Shown here piece by piece: positions 46,042-55,219 of a stretch of 64,000 nt of DNA. A model generated the notes under the pieces. That model was not told the DNA's origin. It saw only the letters and a program-made list of their open reading frames with translations, and did no database searches. The stretch is taken from positions 1 to 64,000 of the forward strand of contig CACJLY010000007.1 in NCBI GenBank assembly GCA_902594335.1, in the 5' to 3' direction. Both the position numbers and the translations under genes were made by a program. Within the stretch, counting starts at the first letter, position 1, and each line of letters begins with the position of its first letter. The stretch comes from an uncultured Pelagibacteraceae bacterium (GTDB taxonomy: Bacteria > Pseudomonadota > Alphaproteobacteria > Pelagibacterales > Pelagibacteraceae).

Positions 46042-47639
46042 TAAGCACTTGCTGGTGCATTATTTTTAAATAACTTGTAATCAAGGCTGTCAATTAATGC
46101 TTTAAATGAAGCATCAATAATGTTTGGTGATACACCTATTGTAAACCAATTCTTACCTTTTGAGTCAGTGCTTTCAATAGAAACTCTAGTTACAGCCTCT
46201 GTTCCTGTGTTCAATATTCTTACTTTATAATCAACTAATCTCAAATCTTTAAGGTAATTAGAATATTTAGAAATCTTATTTATATTATTTCGGATTGCAT
46301 TATCTAGAGCATTTACTGGTCCATTACCCTCTCCTTCACAAACAATTGTTTCACCATCTACCTCTAGCTCGGCTTTTGCTGAAGAAATAATTTCTCCAGA
46401 TGAATTTTTCTTAACAGACACATCGTACGCTTTAATAATTAAATACCTTGGAATTTCGCCTACTATTCTTCTAGCTAATAATTCAAACGAAGCATCTGCG
46501 CCATCATAACTATATCCAATAAATTCTCTTCCTTTAACCTCTTCTAAGAGTTGTTTAATTTTTGGATCATTTTTTTTAATGTCAATTCCTATAGTTTTTA
46601 GTCTTGATAAAATATTTGATTGCCCAGCTTGATCTGAAACGACAATATTTCTTGTATTTCCAACTTTTTCAGGATCAATGTGTTCATAAGTTTTTGGATC
46701 TTTTTGTACTGCAGAAACATGCATTCCACCTTTGTGAGAAAATGCTGCAGCTCCTACATAAGGTAAATGTTTATTTGGTTTTCTATTTAAAATTTCATCT
46801 AAAAGTCTAGAGCATTGTGTTAGATGTTTAATATTCTCCTCATTTATATTTATTTCATAATTATTAGAAAATTCGTGTTTTAAATGCAAAGACGGAATTA
46901 ATGACATTAAATTAGCATTACCGCATCTTTCTCCTAAACCATTAATAGTTCCCTGCACTTGTCTTACACCAGCTTGAATTGCAACTAATGAATTAGCAAC
47001 TGCATTTTCTGTATCATTGTGTGCGTGAATTCCTAAATTTTTGCCAGGTATATTTTTTACAACATCTGTAACTATTTTAGATATTTCATGAGGCAATGTT
47101 CCACCATTAGTATCACAAAGAACTATCCATCTAGCTCCTTGGTCATATGCAGATTTAATACAACTCAACGCATATTCTTTGTTTGATTTATAACCATCAA
47201 AAAAATGTTCAGCATCAAACATAAATTCTTTTCCAGAATTAATAATATGTTTTGCACTTTCACTAATATTTTTTAAATTTTGTTCTTTTGAAATACCCAA
47301 AGCAACATCAACATGGAAATCCCAAGATTTTCCAAACAAACAAATTGAAGTTGCCTTAGAATTTATTAATGATGAAATCATTGGATCATTTTGAGCACTA
47401 TGATCAGACTTTTTTGTCATACCAAAGGCTGTTAATATGGAATTCTTAAAAGTATGCCTTTTATTAAAAAATTCTGTATCAGTTGGATTTGCTCCGGGCC
47501 ATCCACCTTCGATATAATCAACTCCTAGATTATCTAATGCTACTGAAATTTTTTCTTTATCATCCAAAGAAAAATCAACTCCTTGTGTCTGTGCACCATC
47601 ACGTAAAGTAGTATCAAAAATGTATATTTTGTCTGACAT
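46041..47639 (-). CDS. cimA: Citramalate synthase
   Basis: This enzyme condenses pyruvate and acetyl-CoA to citramalate, a route to isoleucine that avoids threonine. The 532-residue product has YIFDTTLRDGAQTQGVDFSLDDK, the metal-binding IHAHNDTENAVANSLVAIQAGVRQVQGTINGLGERCGNANL, and a C-terminal LeuA-type regulatory domain (VRILNTGTEAVTRVSIE). It is longer than plain LeuA starts and matches the CimA type. It overlaps cysS by one base. Leucine synthase is less likely given the YIEGGWPGANPTD motif. Confidence 0.9.
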   Translation of the reverse strand: MSDKIYIFDTTLRDGAQTQGVDFSLDDKEKISVALDNLGVDYIEGGWPGANPTDTEFFNKRHTFKNSILTAFGMTKKSDHSAQNDPMISSLINSKATSICLFGKSWDFHVDVALGISKEQNLKNISESAKHIINSGKEFMFDAEHFFDGYKSNKEYALSCIKSAYDQGARWIVLCDTNGGTLPHEISKIVTDVVKNIPGKNLGIHAHNDTENAVANSLVAIQAGVRQVQGTINGLGERCGNANLMSLIPSLHLKHEFSNNYEININEENIKHLTQCSRLLDEILNRKPNKHLPYVGAAAFSHKGGMHVSAVQKDPKTYEHIDPEKVGNTRNIVVSDQAGQSNILSRLKTIGIDIKKNDPKIKQLLEEVKGREFIGYSYDGADASFELLARRIVGEIPRYLIIKAYDVSVKKNSSGEIISSAKAELEVDGETIVCEGEGNGPVNALDNAIRNNINKISKYSNYLKDLRLVDYKVRILNTGTEAVTRVSIESTDSKGKNWFTIGVSPNIIDASFKALIDSLDYKLFKNNAPASA

Positions 47640-49000
47640 TATTTAAATCTCCACGAGGTTTTACCATCTTTATCTTCTATTTGAACTCCTTTTTCTAAAA
47701 GCTCATTACGGATTTTGTCAGCTAATTTGTAATTTTTGTCATCTCTAGCCTTAATTCGTTCTTTAATTTTTATTTCAATTAACTCGTTACTTAGGGTAGA
47801 TTTATTTTTTTTAAAATTATTCCATTCTTCTCTGGTTTCAGTTAGCAGTCCCACAAAATTACATGCAGATACAAATACTTTTTTATCTTCTAAATTTCCT
47901 GATTGTGATTTTTCATAAAGTTTATGCAGTTTAGCTATATACTTTGGTGTATTTAAATCATCGTACAAAGGATGAAGATCATCATCTGAGATTAATTTAG
48001 GTTTATCTAACACAACATAGCTTTTGTACCATTTGTCAATTGTTTTATGACTTTCATCTAAAAGTTTATCATTCCAATCTAATGGCTGTCTGTAATGCGC
48101 ACTGATCAGTGCTAATCTTAAAGCTTGACCGTTATCTTTCTCTTTAAAACTACTTATTTTTAAAATATTACCTTGCGATTTAGACATTTTTTCATTTGAT
48201 TGGGTAATAAATCCATTATGAACCCAATAATTAGAGAAAACTTCAGTTCCATTAGCACAACATGATTGTGCAATTTCATTTTCGTGATGTGGAAATAATA
48301 GATCTCTACCACCTCCATGGATATCAAATTTATCACCAAGATATTTTTTAGACATTGCTGAACATTCTAAATGCCAGCCCGGTCTGCCCTTTCCCCACGG
48401 TGATGCCCAACTAGGTTCATATTCGTTTGAGGGTTTCCATAATACAAAATCCTCAGAATTTTTCTTATTTCTTGATACTTTTATCCTAGATCCAGATATT
48501 AAATCATCTATTTTTTTATTAGATAATTTTCCATAATCTTTAAATTTATTTACTTCAAAATAAATGTGGTTCTCATTTTCATATGCAAAACCTTTTTCCA
48601 CTAAAATAGTGATCATCTCTATCATCTCTTTAATATTTTCTGTTGCTTTAGGTTGAAAGCTAGGTTTTTCACAAATTAGATAATTACAATCTTCCTGAAA
48701 ATTATTATTTATTTTAGTGGTTAGATCTTTTATTGAAATTTTGTTATCTTTTGCAGATTGAATTATTTTATCATCAATATCTGTAATATTTCTAACATAT
48801 GTAACTTTGTCATTTCCATATTTACACTTTAGGATTTTAAAAAGTAAATCGAATACAACTAATGGTCTTGCATTACCTATATGTGGATCATCATAAACTG
48901 TTGGGCCACAGACATACATTTTGACATTATTTTCATCAATTGGCTGGAATTTTTCTTTTTTTCCACCATAGCTATTTGTTAAAAAAATATCTTTATTCAT
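47639..49000 (-). CDS. cysS: Cysteinyl-tRNA synthetase
   Basis: CysS charges tRNA-Cys. The 453-residue product has MYVCGPTVYDDPHIGNARPLVVFDLLF with the HIGN class I motif and zinc Cys, PGWHLECSAM, and the KMSKSQGN loop near residue 270. Length is normal. It precedes cimA with a one-base overlap. Confidence 0.97.
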   Translation of the reverse strand: MNKDIFLTNSYGGKKEKFQPIDENNVKMYVCGPTVYDDPHIGNARPLVVFDLLFKILKCKYGNDKVTYVRNITDIDDKIIQSAKDNKISIKDLTTKINNNFQEDCNYLICEKPSFQPKATENIKEMIEMITILVEKGFAYENENHIYFEVNKFKDYGKLSNKKIDDLISGSRIKVSRNKKNSEDFVLWKPSNEYEPSWASPWGKGRPGWHLECSAMSKKYLGDKFDIHGGGRDLLFPHHENEIAQSCCANGTEVFSNYWVHNGFITQSNEKMSKSQGNILKISSFKEKDNGQALRLALISAHYRQPLDWNDKLLDESHKTIDKWYKSYVVLDKPKLISDDDLHPLYDDLNTPKYIAKLHKLYEKSQSGNLEDKKVFVSACNFVGLLTETREEWNNFKKNKSTLSNELIEIKIKERIKARDDKNYKLADKIRNELLEKGVQIEDKDGKTSWRFK

Positions 49001-49045
49001 TATTCTAGGAATATACTTTAATTATAGATTTGTGAATCTATTTGA

Positions 49046-49783
49046 TTAGTTAGGAATCTTGCAAACTGGAATAGGATCCATTTTATGCAAATTTGCGTTT
49101 CTTATTTGGATATATTTTTCTCTATTTTTTGAATTTTCATTTTCCATTGCTTCTTCAAGTTCTTTGTAACTTAAACCCAACTGGCCTTCATCAGTTCTAC
49201 CATCGTCCCATAAACCATCAGTTGGAGGAGCATCTATGATCTCTTGTAAAATCTTTAATTCTTTTCCTAATTGCCAAACCTCTGTTTTATTACAATCAGC
49301 TATTGGTGATATATCAACTCCACCATCACCATACTTTGTGTAAAAACCTACACCAAAGTCTTCAACTTTATTTCCTGTACCAACCACTATTCCATTGTTT
49401 GCCGCAGCAACCTGATAAAGAGTAGTCATTCTTAATCTTGCTCTAGAGTTTGCCATTCCATGCAAACTATTAAAATTTTTTAAAGTGTTTTCAAATGAAG
49501 AAAAAAGGCTGTCTAGTTCTACTGTAATACCTTCAACATTTTTAAAATTTTGCTTTAACCACTCTTGATGCTTTAAACTTAGATCATGTTGTGCACTTTT
49601 TTGTTTTATAGGCATGGATAAAACAATAGTTTTAAGTCCTGTCATCGCACTTAACGTGCTTGAAACAGACGAGTCTATGCCACCTGATATTCCAATTACC
49701 AAAGACTGAGCTTTTTTTGGCATTGAATTAACATAATTAAGTATCCAATCTTTGATAAATGTAACTTTTTGGTTTGAGTCCAT
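49046..49783 (-). CDS. nadE: Ammonia-dependent NAD synthetase
   Basis: NadE amidates NaAD to NAD. The 245-residue length shows the short, ammonia-dependent form without a glutaminase domain. It has the P-loop VIGISGGIDSSVSSTL and the GTGNKVEDFGVGFYTKYGDGGVDISPIADCNKTEVWQL block. It lies downstream of the class II DAHP synthase gene. Confidence 0.95.
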   Translation of the reverse strand: MDSNQKVTFIKDWILNYVNSMPKKAQSLVIGISGGIDSSVSSTLSAMTGLKTIVLSMPIKQKSAQHDLSLKHQEWLKQNFKNVEGITVELDSLFSSFENTLKNFNSLHGMANSRARLRMTTLYQVAAANNGIVVGTGNKVEDFGVGFYTKYGDGGVDISPIADCNKTEVWQLGKELKILQEIIDAPPTDGLWDDGRTDEGQLGLSYKELEEAMENENSKNREKYIQIRNANLHKMDPIPVCKIPN

Positions 49784-49820
49784 AATAGAAATATAATAAT
49801 TAATTTAAAAAATTAAATGA

Positions 49821-51200
49821 TTAAGATGCCGCTCTAATACCATTTTTAGCATACAAGGTATTCTTTTTAATCTCGTCTGATATTAAAAAAGCTAACTCTA
49901 GGGCTTGATTGGCATTAAGTCTTGGATCACATTGAGTGTGATATCTGCTTGATAAATCTGTGTCTGATATTTTTTGTGCTCCACCAGTACATTCTGTCAC
50001 ATTTTGTCCAGTCATTTCAATGTGAAGACCACCGGCGTAAGAACCTTCACTTTGATGAACACCAAATACATTTTTAACTTCATTTAAAACATTGTTAAAT
50101 GGTCTTGTTTTAAATCCAGTAGTTGATTTAATTGTATTTCCATGCATTGGGTCACAAGACCAAATAACATTTAGTCCCTCTTTTTTAATTCCTCTAATAA
50201 GTTTTGGTAAATATTTCTCTACTTGATCATGACCAAACCTTGAAATTAATGTAATTTTACCTTTTTCATTTTTAGGATTAATCAATTCACAAATTCTAGC
50301 TATCTCTTCAGGTTTTGAAGTTGGACCACATTTAATACCAATTGGATTTTCTATTCCCCTGCAAAATTCTACATGACCACCATCAATTTGTCTTGTTCTA
50401 TCTCCTATCCATACGAAATGAGCAGATGTATCGTGATATTCGCCTGTTGTAGAGTCTACTCTAGTCATAGTTTCTTCAAATGGCAAGTGCAGAGCCTCAT
50501 GGGACGTCCAAAAATTTACTGTATACAGTCTTCTATTAAAATCAGATGTGATACCACAAGCCTCCATAAAAGCTAAAGCATCAGCAATTTTATCTTCTAA
50601 TTCTTTAAACTTTTTGGCTTGCGCCGCGGATTTAATGTAGCCCAAGTTCCACAAATGGACCTTTTTCAAATCAGCAAAACCTCCATTAGAAAAAGCTCTT
50701 ATTAAGTTTATTGTAGAGGCAGATTGAGAGTACGCTCTAAATAATCTCTTTGGGTCAGGAATTCTAGCAGTTTTCGTAAATTCCATACCATTAATATTAT
50801 CACCTAAATAACTTGGAAGTTCTATATCTCCTTGTTTTTCTGTAGGAGCACTTCTAGGTTTTGAAAACTGACCAGCAATTCTTCCAAGTTTAACAACTGG
50901 TAGTGATGCTGAATAAGTTAACACTAATGACATTTGAAGCATTAGTTTAAAGTAGTCTCTTATATTGTCTGGGTTAAATTCTGCAAAACTTTCAGCACAA
51001 TCTCCACCTTGTAATAAAAAAGCTTTTCCATCAACTACGTTAGCAAGTTGTTCCTTGAGATGTCGTGTTTCACCTGCAAATACTAGAGGTGGAAAATTTT
51101 TTAACTTACTCAAAACAACATTTAACTCATCCTCATCTTTATATTCAGGGATATGTTTAACTGGATAATTTCTCCAACTATTTATTTTCCATTTTTTCAT
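49821..51200 (-). CDS. Class II DAHP synthase
   Basis: This enzyme starts aromatic amino acid synthesis from phosphoenolpyruvate and erythrose-4-phosphate. The 459-residue length and the motifs VFAGETRHLKEQLANVVDGKAFLLQGGDCAESF, LKLGRIAGQFSKPRS-like VVKLGRIAGQFSKPRS, GIKCGPTSKPEEI, WSCDPMHGNT and TECTGG mark the plant-like class II form. It lies between the YdcF-like and nadE genes on minus. Confidence 0.95.
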   Translation of the reverse strand: MKKWKINSWRNYPVKHIPEYKDEDELNVVLSKLKNFPPLVFAGETRHLKEQLANVVDGKAFLLQGGDCAESFAEFNPDNIRDYFKLMLQMSLVLTYSASLPVVKLGRIAGQFSKPRSAPTEKQGDIELPSYLGDNINGMEFTKTARIPDPKRLFRAYSQSASTINLIRAFSNGGFADLKKVHLWNLGYIKSAAQAKKFKELEDKIADALAFMEACGITSDFNRRLYTVNFWTSHEALHLPFEETMTRVDSTTGEYHDTSAHFVWIGDRTRQIDGGHVEFCRGIENPIGIKCGPTSKPEEIARICELINPKNEKGKITLISRFGHDQVEKYLPKLIRGIKKEGLNVIWSCDPMHGNTIKSTTGFKTRPFNNVLNEVKNVFGVHQSEGSYAGGLHIEMTGQNVTECTGGAQKISDTDLSSRYHTQCDPRLNANQALELAFLISDEIKKNTLYAKNGIRAAS

Positions 51201-51243
51201 TACAACCTGGAATATATACTCTTTTTTTTTGAAAAAAAAAGAT

Positions 51244-52017
51244 TTAGATCAATACTTTAAAAGCAATAATGCCTATAATTTCTCTTATAAATAAATCAAA
51301 ATTGCCTAAATTAGAGCTAATACTGTATTTTTGAAAGCTGTTCAAAGTTGAATTGTGTGAGATTGACCTAAAATCAACCGAATATGGAATTAAATTTAAC
51401 TCAAATTTTTCGGATATCATCATCACTCTTTTCATGTGGAACGCAGAGGTTATTATAATTGAATATGATTGATTGAGATTTAAATTTTTAATTTCTTTTA
51501 AATTCTCAATTGTATTTCTAGTATTCCCAACAAAAATTATTTTATTAAGATCAAAATCTATATCTTGATAAAATTTTTTGGCTACACTATTTTCATTTAA
51601 TTCTTTTTTAACGATAAATCCACTTCCTCCAATATAATAAATTTTTGAGTCATCAAAATTATTTGCTAATTTTACAGAGGCAATTAATCTTTCTGAACTA
51701 CTATTTAAATTTAATTTCTTAGTTGTTGTTGTTGAATCTATATCTTCAGACCCTGCCAAAACAAATATATTAACTACATCTTTAATTGGTTTTTGTTTTA
51801 TAAAATCATTTTCTAGATATTTTAAACCAAGCTTTCCCAATGGAAAAAAAGCAACGAATATAAATAAAATTATATTTATACAAAGGATTTTATATATGAT
51901 TTTATTCTTTGAATTTAGATAAATTAAGAAGAGAATTAAAATTCCTATTATGATAAAATTAGTAGGATTTAATAATGGGGCTAAAAATTTCGACAGATAA
52001 AAATAAGAATTATTCAA
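51244..52017 (-). CDS. YdcF/ElyC-like DUF218 membrane protein
   Basis: The 257-residue product has two or three N-terminal helices and then a DUF218 domain: NIFVLAGSEDIDSTTTTKKLNLNSSSERLIASVKLANN, IYYIGGSGFIV, FVGNTRNTIENLKEIKNL and IIITSAFHMKRVMMI. Relatives (ElyC, SanA) act in envelope or peptidoglycan upkeep. It overlaps glmS by 8 bases, in keeping with a cell-wall role. Confidence 0.82.
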   Translation of the reverse strand: MNNSYFYLSKFLAPLLNPTNFIIIGILILFLIYLNSKNKIIYKILCINIILFIFVAFFPLGKLGLKYLENDFIKQKPIKDVVNIFVLAGSEDIDSTTTTKKLNLNSSSERLIASVKLANNFDDSKIYYIGGSGFIVKKELNENSVAKKFYQDIDFDLNKIIFVGNTRNTIENLKEIKNLNLNQSYSIIITSAFHMKRVMMISEKFELNLIPYSVDFRSISHNSTLNSFQKYSISSNLGNFDLFIREIIGIIAFKVLI

Positions 52018-53830
52018 CAGTTACAGATTTTGCTAAATTTCTTGGTTTATCTATATCGTAACCCTTTTCTAGGGCTGAATAAAAAGCTAGTTTTTGCAAA
52101 GGTATTGTCATCAAAAAAGGGATAAGTTCATTATCAAGTTTGTCTACTTTTATTTCTTCCCAAACATTTTCTGAGATTACTTCATCTTTATTTTTATTAG
52201 TAATTAATAAAACTTTAGCCCCTCTAGCAATAACTTCTTGCATATTAGAAATTGTTTTTTTGTAATGCTCATCTCTTGGTGCCAAAACCACTACGGGCAT
52301 CCCTTCTTCAATCAACGCTAAAGGACCGTGTTTCATTTCGCCGGCAGGATATCCTTCTGCATGCACATAAGCTAATTCCTTAAGTTTTAAAGCCCCTTCT
52401 AAGGCAATAGGAAATGAATAACCTCTTCCCAAAAACATAGTTCCTTTTGAATTTGCAAATACTTTGCTAATATTAAAAATTTTTTGGTCTAATTTCAAAG
52501 TTTTTTGTGCAGTATTAGATAATGTTAATAGATTTTTGATCTTAGCTTGATATTCCCTCTTAGTAATACATTTTTGGTCAAAAGAAATTTTAGTAGATAA
52601 TATATACAAAACCAACATTTGACCAATAAATGCTTTAGTTGAAGCAACACCAACTTCCTGGCCACAGTAAATTGGCAATACTAAATCAGCCTCTCTTGCA
52701 ATTGAACTTTCTACAACGTTCACAACAGCGCATGTTTTCATTTTATTTTTTTTACATAAATCTAATGCTGCATAGGTATCAGCCGTTTCACCTGATTGTG
52801 AAACAACTATATAAAGACAATTCTTTTTAAATCTAACTTTGCGGTATCTAAATTCAGAGGCTATATCAACACTGACATCTAAAGTAGTATTTTGTTCCAT
52901 CCAATATTTTGCTATTAAACACGAATGGAAAGCTGTACCACAACCAATCAACATTACTGATTTAATAGAACTTATTTTCCAGGGAAAATTATAAATATTT
53001 ATTTGATTGTTATATTTATCGACATACTCATTTATACAAGATTTAATTGTTGAAGGTTGTTCATCAATTTCTTTCTCCATAAAATATTTATAATCACCTT
53101 TGTCATTGTTAATTTCATTTTTAGATAAATTCATCACCTTTTTGTTGACTTTAGAGCCGTGTGTATCAAAAAATTCTATCTCATCTTGCTTTACAATACA
53201 AAATTCTCCATCATCTAGATAAGATATTTTATTTGTCATCGACTTTAATGCATAGGAATCTGAACCAAGATAGTTCTCACTTAGTCCATAACCAACAGCT
53301 AATGGAGATCCTCTTCTTGCTCCTACCATTAAATTATTTTGACCTTTAAATATAATTCCTAAAGCAAAACTTCCATTAAGTTTTTTTAAAACTTTAATTA
53401 TGGTGTCTTTTAACGGGTTTGCTTTTAAATACTCAGTAACTAAATGAGCAATTACTTCAGTATCTGTTTGTGATTTAAAAAGATAACCTTTTTTTAACAA
53501 AAATTTTTTTAGTATTGTAGAATTCTCAATAATTCCATTATGAACAACTGAAACTTGGTCAGAAGAATGAGGATGAGCATTAATTTTACTTGGTTTGCCA
53601 TGTGTAGCCCACCTAACATGTCCTATACCAATATTTCCTGTAAGGTTGAATTTTCCTATATCTTTTTCTAATGTGTCAACTCTCCCCTCACATTTGACTT
53701 CATTTATATTCCCATCAACTAATGTGGCTATTCCAGCTGAGTCGTACCCTCTATATTCTAGCTTCTTTAATGAACTTACAATTCTTCCAGTTACTTCTTT
53801 AGAGCTAATTATTCCTACTATTCCACACAT
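52010..53830 (-). CDS. glmS: Glutamine-fructose-6-phosphate aminotransferase
   Basis: GlmS makes glucosamine-6-phosphate for cell-wall amino sugars. The 606-residue product has the N-terminal nucleophile Cys in MCGIVGIISSKEV, the RWATHGKPSKINAHPHSS block, then two SIS domains (MLIGCGTAFHSCLIAKYWME, VSQSGETADTYAALD) and the end YDIDKPRNLAKSVTVE. I saw no glmS ribozyme upstream, where only one base separates it from the glmU-like gene. Confidence 0.97.
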   Translation of the reverse strand: MCGIVGIISSKEVTGRIVSSLKKLEYRGYDSAGIATLVDGNINEVKCEGRVDTLEKDIGKFNLTGNIGIGHVRWATHGKPSKINAHPHSSDQVSVVHNGIIENSTILKKFLLKKGYLFKSQTDTEVIAHLVTEYLKANPLKDTIIKVLKKLNGSFALGIIFKGQNNLMVGARRGSPLAVGYGLSENYLGSDSYALKSMTNKISYLDDGEFCIVKQDEIEFFDTHGSKVNKKVMNLSKNEINNDKGDYKYFMEKEIDEQPSTIKSCINEYVDKYNNQINIYNFPWKISSIKSVMLIGCGTAFHSCLIAKYWMEQNTTLDVSVDIASEFRYRKVRFKKNCLYIVVSQSGETADTYAALDLCKKNKMKTCAVVNVVESSIAREADLVLPIYCGQEVGVASTKAFIGQMLVLYILSTKISFDQKCITKREYQAKIKNLLTLSNTAQKTLKLDQKIFNISKVFANSKGTMFLGRGYSFPIALEGALKLKELAYVHAEGYPAGEMKHGPLALIEEGMPVVVLAPRDEHYKKTISNMQEVIARGAKVLLITNKNKDEVISENVWEEIKVDKLDNELIPFLMTIPLQKLAFYSALEKGYDIDKPRNLAKSVTVE

Positions 53831-54451
53831 TTATTTTTTTCTTTTATAATCTTTAATTTCAATTTGTTTAGTTCTTGTTAGAGCCAAAGAATTTTTAGAC
53901 ACGCTCTTAGTTATAACTGACCCAGCACCAATTACAGTTTTTTTATGAAGTTTAATTGGGGCAACTAGAGACGTGTTTGAACCCACAAACACCTCATCCT
54001 CAATAATAGTTTTACTTTTTTTAACCCCATTATAATTACATGTAATTGTTCCAGCTCCAACATTAACTTTTTTTCCAACTTTAGTGTCACCGACATATGA
54101 TAGATGATTTACTTTTGAATCTTTTCCAATAATACTTTTTTTTAACTCTACAAAATTTCCAACTTTTGATCCTGACTTAAGCACTGTTCCAGGTCTTAAT
54201 CTGGTATATGGTCCAACATTTACGTTATTTTCAATTTTTACACCTTCTAAATGTGAAAAAGATAGAATCCTTACATTATTTCCTATAGATACATTTTCAG
54301 CAATAACCACGTAGGGTTCTATGATTACATTTTTTCCTATTTTAGTATTTTTAGAAAAAAAGACTGTTTCAGGTGCAATCATTTTGACCCCTTTTTTAAT
54401 AAACTTGTTTCTCAATTCAGACTGCAGAATTTTTATTTTTTTTTGTTTCAT
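53831..54451 (-). CDS. GlmU acetyltransferase half (left-handed beta helix)
   Basis: The 206-residue protein matches only the C-terminal acetyltransferase half of GlmU, which adds acetyl to glucosamine-1-phosphate. Hexapeptide repeats run from about residue 38 (KIGKNVIIEPYVVIAENVSIGNNV), with VGPYTRLRPGTVLKSGSKVGNFVELKKSIIG, LSYVGDTKVGKKVNVGAGTITCNYNGV and VGSNTSLVAPIKL. The N-terminal uridylyltransferase domain of about 230 residues is absent, and no partner ORF lies next to it. It adjoins glmS. A separate pyrophosphorylase elsewhere in the genome is expected. Confidence 0.85.
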   Translation of the reverse strand: MKQKKIKILQSELRNKFIKKGVKMIAPETVFFSKNTKIGKNVIIEPYVVIAENVSIGNNVRILSFSHLEGVKIENNVNVGPYTRLRPGTVLKSGSKVGNFVELKKSIIGKDSKVNHLSYVGDTKVGKKVNVGAGTITCNYNGVKKSKTIIEDEVFVGSNTSLVAPIKLHKKTVIGAGSVITKSVSKNSLALTRTKQIEIKDYKRKK

Positions 54452-54519
54452 TTGATATTTTTATATATTTGGGTATTAGTTTAATTAATTCACAATATAT
54501 TTCTTAATAATACTTTTAA

Positions 54520-55206
54520 ATGACACAAAAACTTACCATTCTTTTTGACCTTGATGGGACTTTGATTGATACAGCTCCTGATCTTATGAATGCTCACAAT
54601 CATGTAATGAAAAAATTTGGTTATGAAACAAAGTCAACTGACGAAATAAGAAATTTAGTTGGAAAAGGCGCAGCATCAATGATTGGTAGATCTATGTGGA
54701 ATCAAGCAAAAAACGAATTAAAAAAAATTGATGATGAAGAAATAAAATCACAAATGGTAAAAGAATTTATAGATTATTATGGTAAAAACATTGCAAATGA
54801 AAGCAAACTGATCAAAGGAGTAAGTAAATTTTTAGTTTGGTGTAAAACCAACAATATATCAATGGCAGTATGTACAAACAAAACAGAGCATTTGGCAGTT
54901 GATCTTCTTAAACAAATAAAGATTTATGATTATTTCGAATATGTTGCTGGATACAATACATTTGAATACTGTAAACCTGATCCAAGACATTTAACGAGTG
55001 TAGTAGAAATTTTACAAGGAGATGTTAAAAAAACAATTATGATTGGTGATAGTGAAACAGATGCTGAGTCTGCAAAAGCTGTAAATATGCCATTTATTTT
55101 AGTTGAAGGTGGTTACACTGATAAAAATCCTGATGAAATTTATCACAATCATCTTGTAAAAAATTTTATTAATTTGGAAAAATTGGTGTTGCCGTATATT
55201 AATTAA
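54520..55206 (+). CDS. gph: Phosphoglycolate phosphatase-like HAD hydrolase
   Basis: The 228-residue HAD enzyme has motif I LFDLDGTLIDTAPDLMNAHNHVM, motif II CTNKTEHLAV, Lys in YCKPDPRHL and motif III MIGDSETDAESAKAVNMP. This arrangement with the DTAPD segment fits Gph, which clears 2-phosphoglycolate. Other HAD substrates remain possible. It diverges from the glmU-like gene and precedes the prp genes. Confidence 0.85.
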   Translation: MTQKLTILFDLDGTLIDTAPDLMNAHNHVMKKFGYETKSTDEIRNLVGKGAASMIGRSMWNQAKNELKKIDDEEIKSQMVKEFIDYYGKNIANESKLIKGVSKFLVWCKTNNISMAVCTNKTEHLAVDLLKQIKIYDYFEYVAGYNTFEYCKPDPRHLTSVVEILQGDVKKTIMIGDSETDAESAKAVNMPFILVEGGYTDKNPDEIYHNHLVKNFINLEKLVLPYIN

Positions 55207-55219
55207 AAAAGGAAATAAA

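Noticed and set aside
52010-53849. glmS ribozyme or riboswitch near glmS
   Set aside because: Only one base lies between the glmU-like gene and glmS, leaving no leader for such an RNA.
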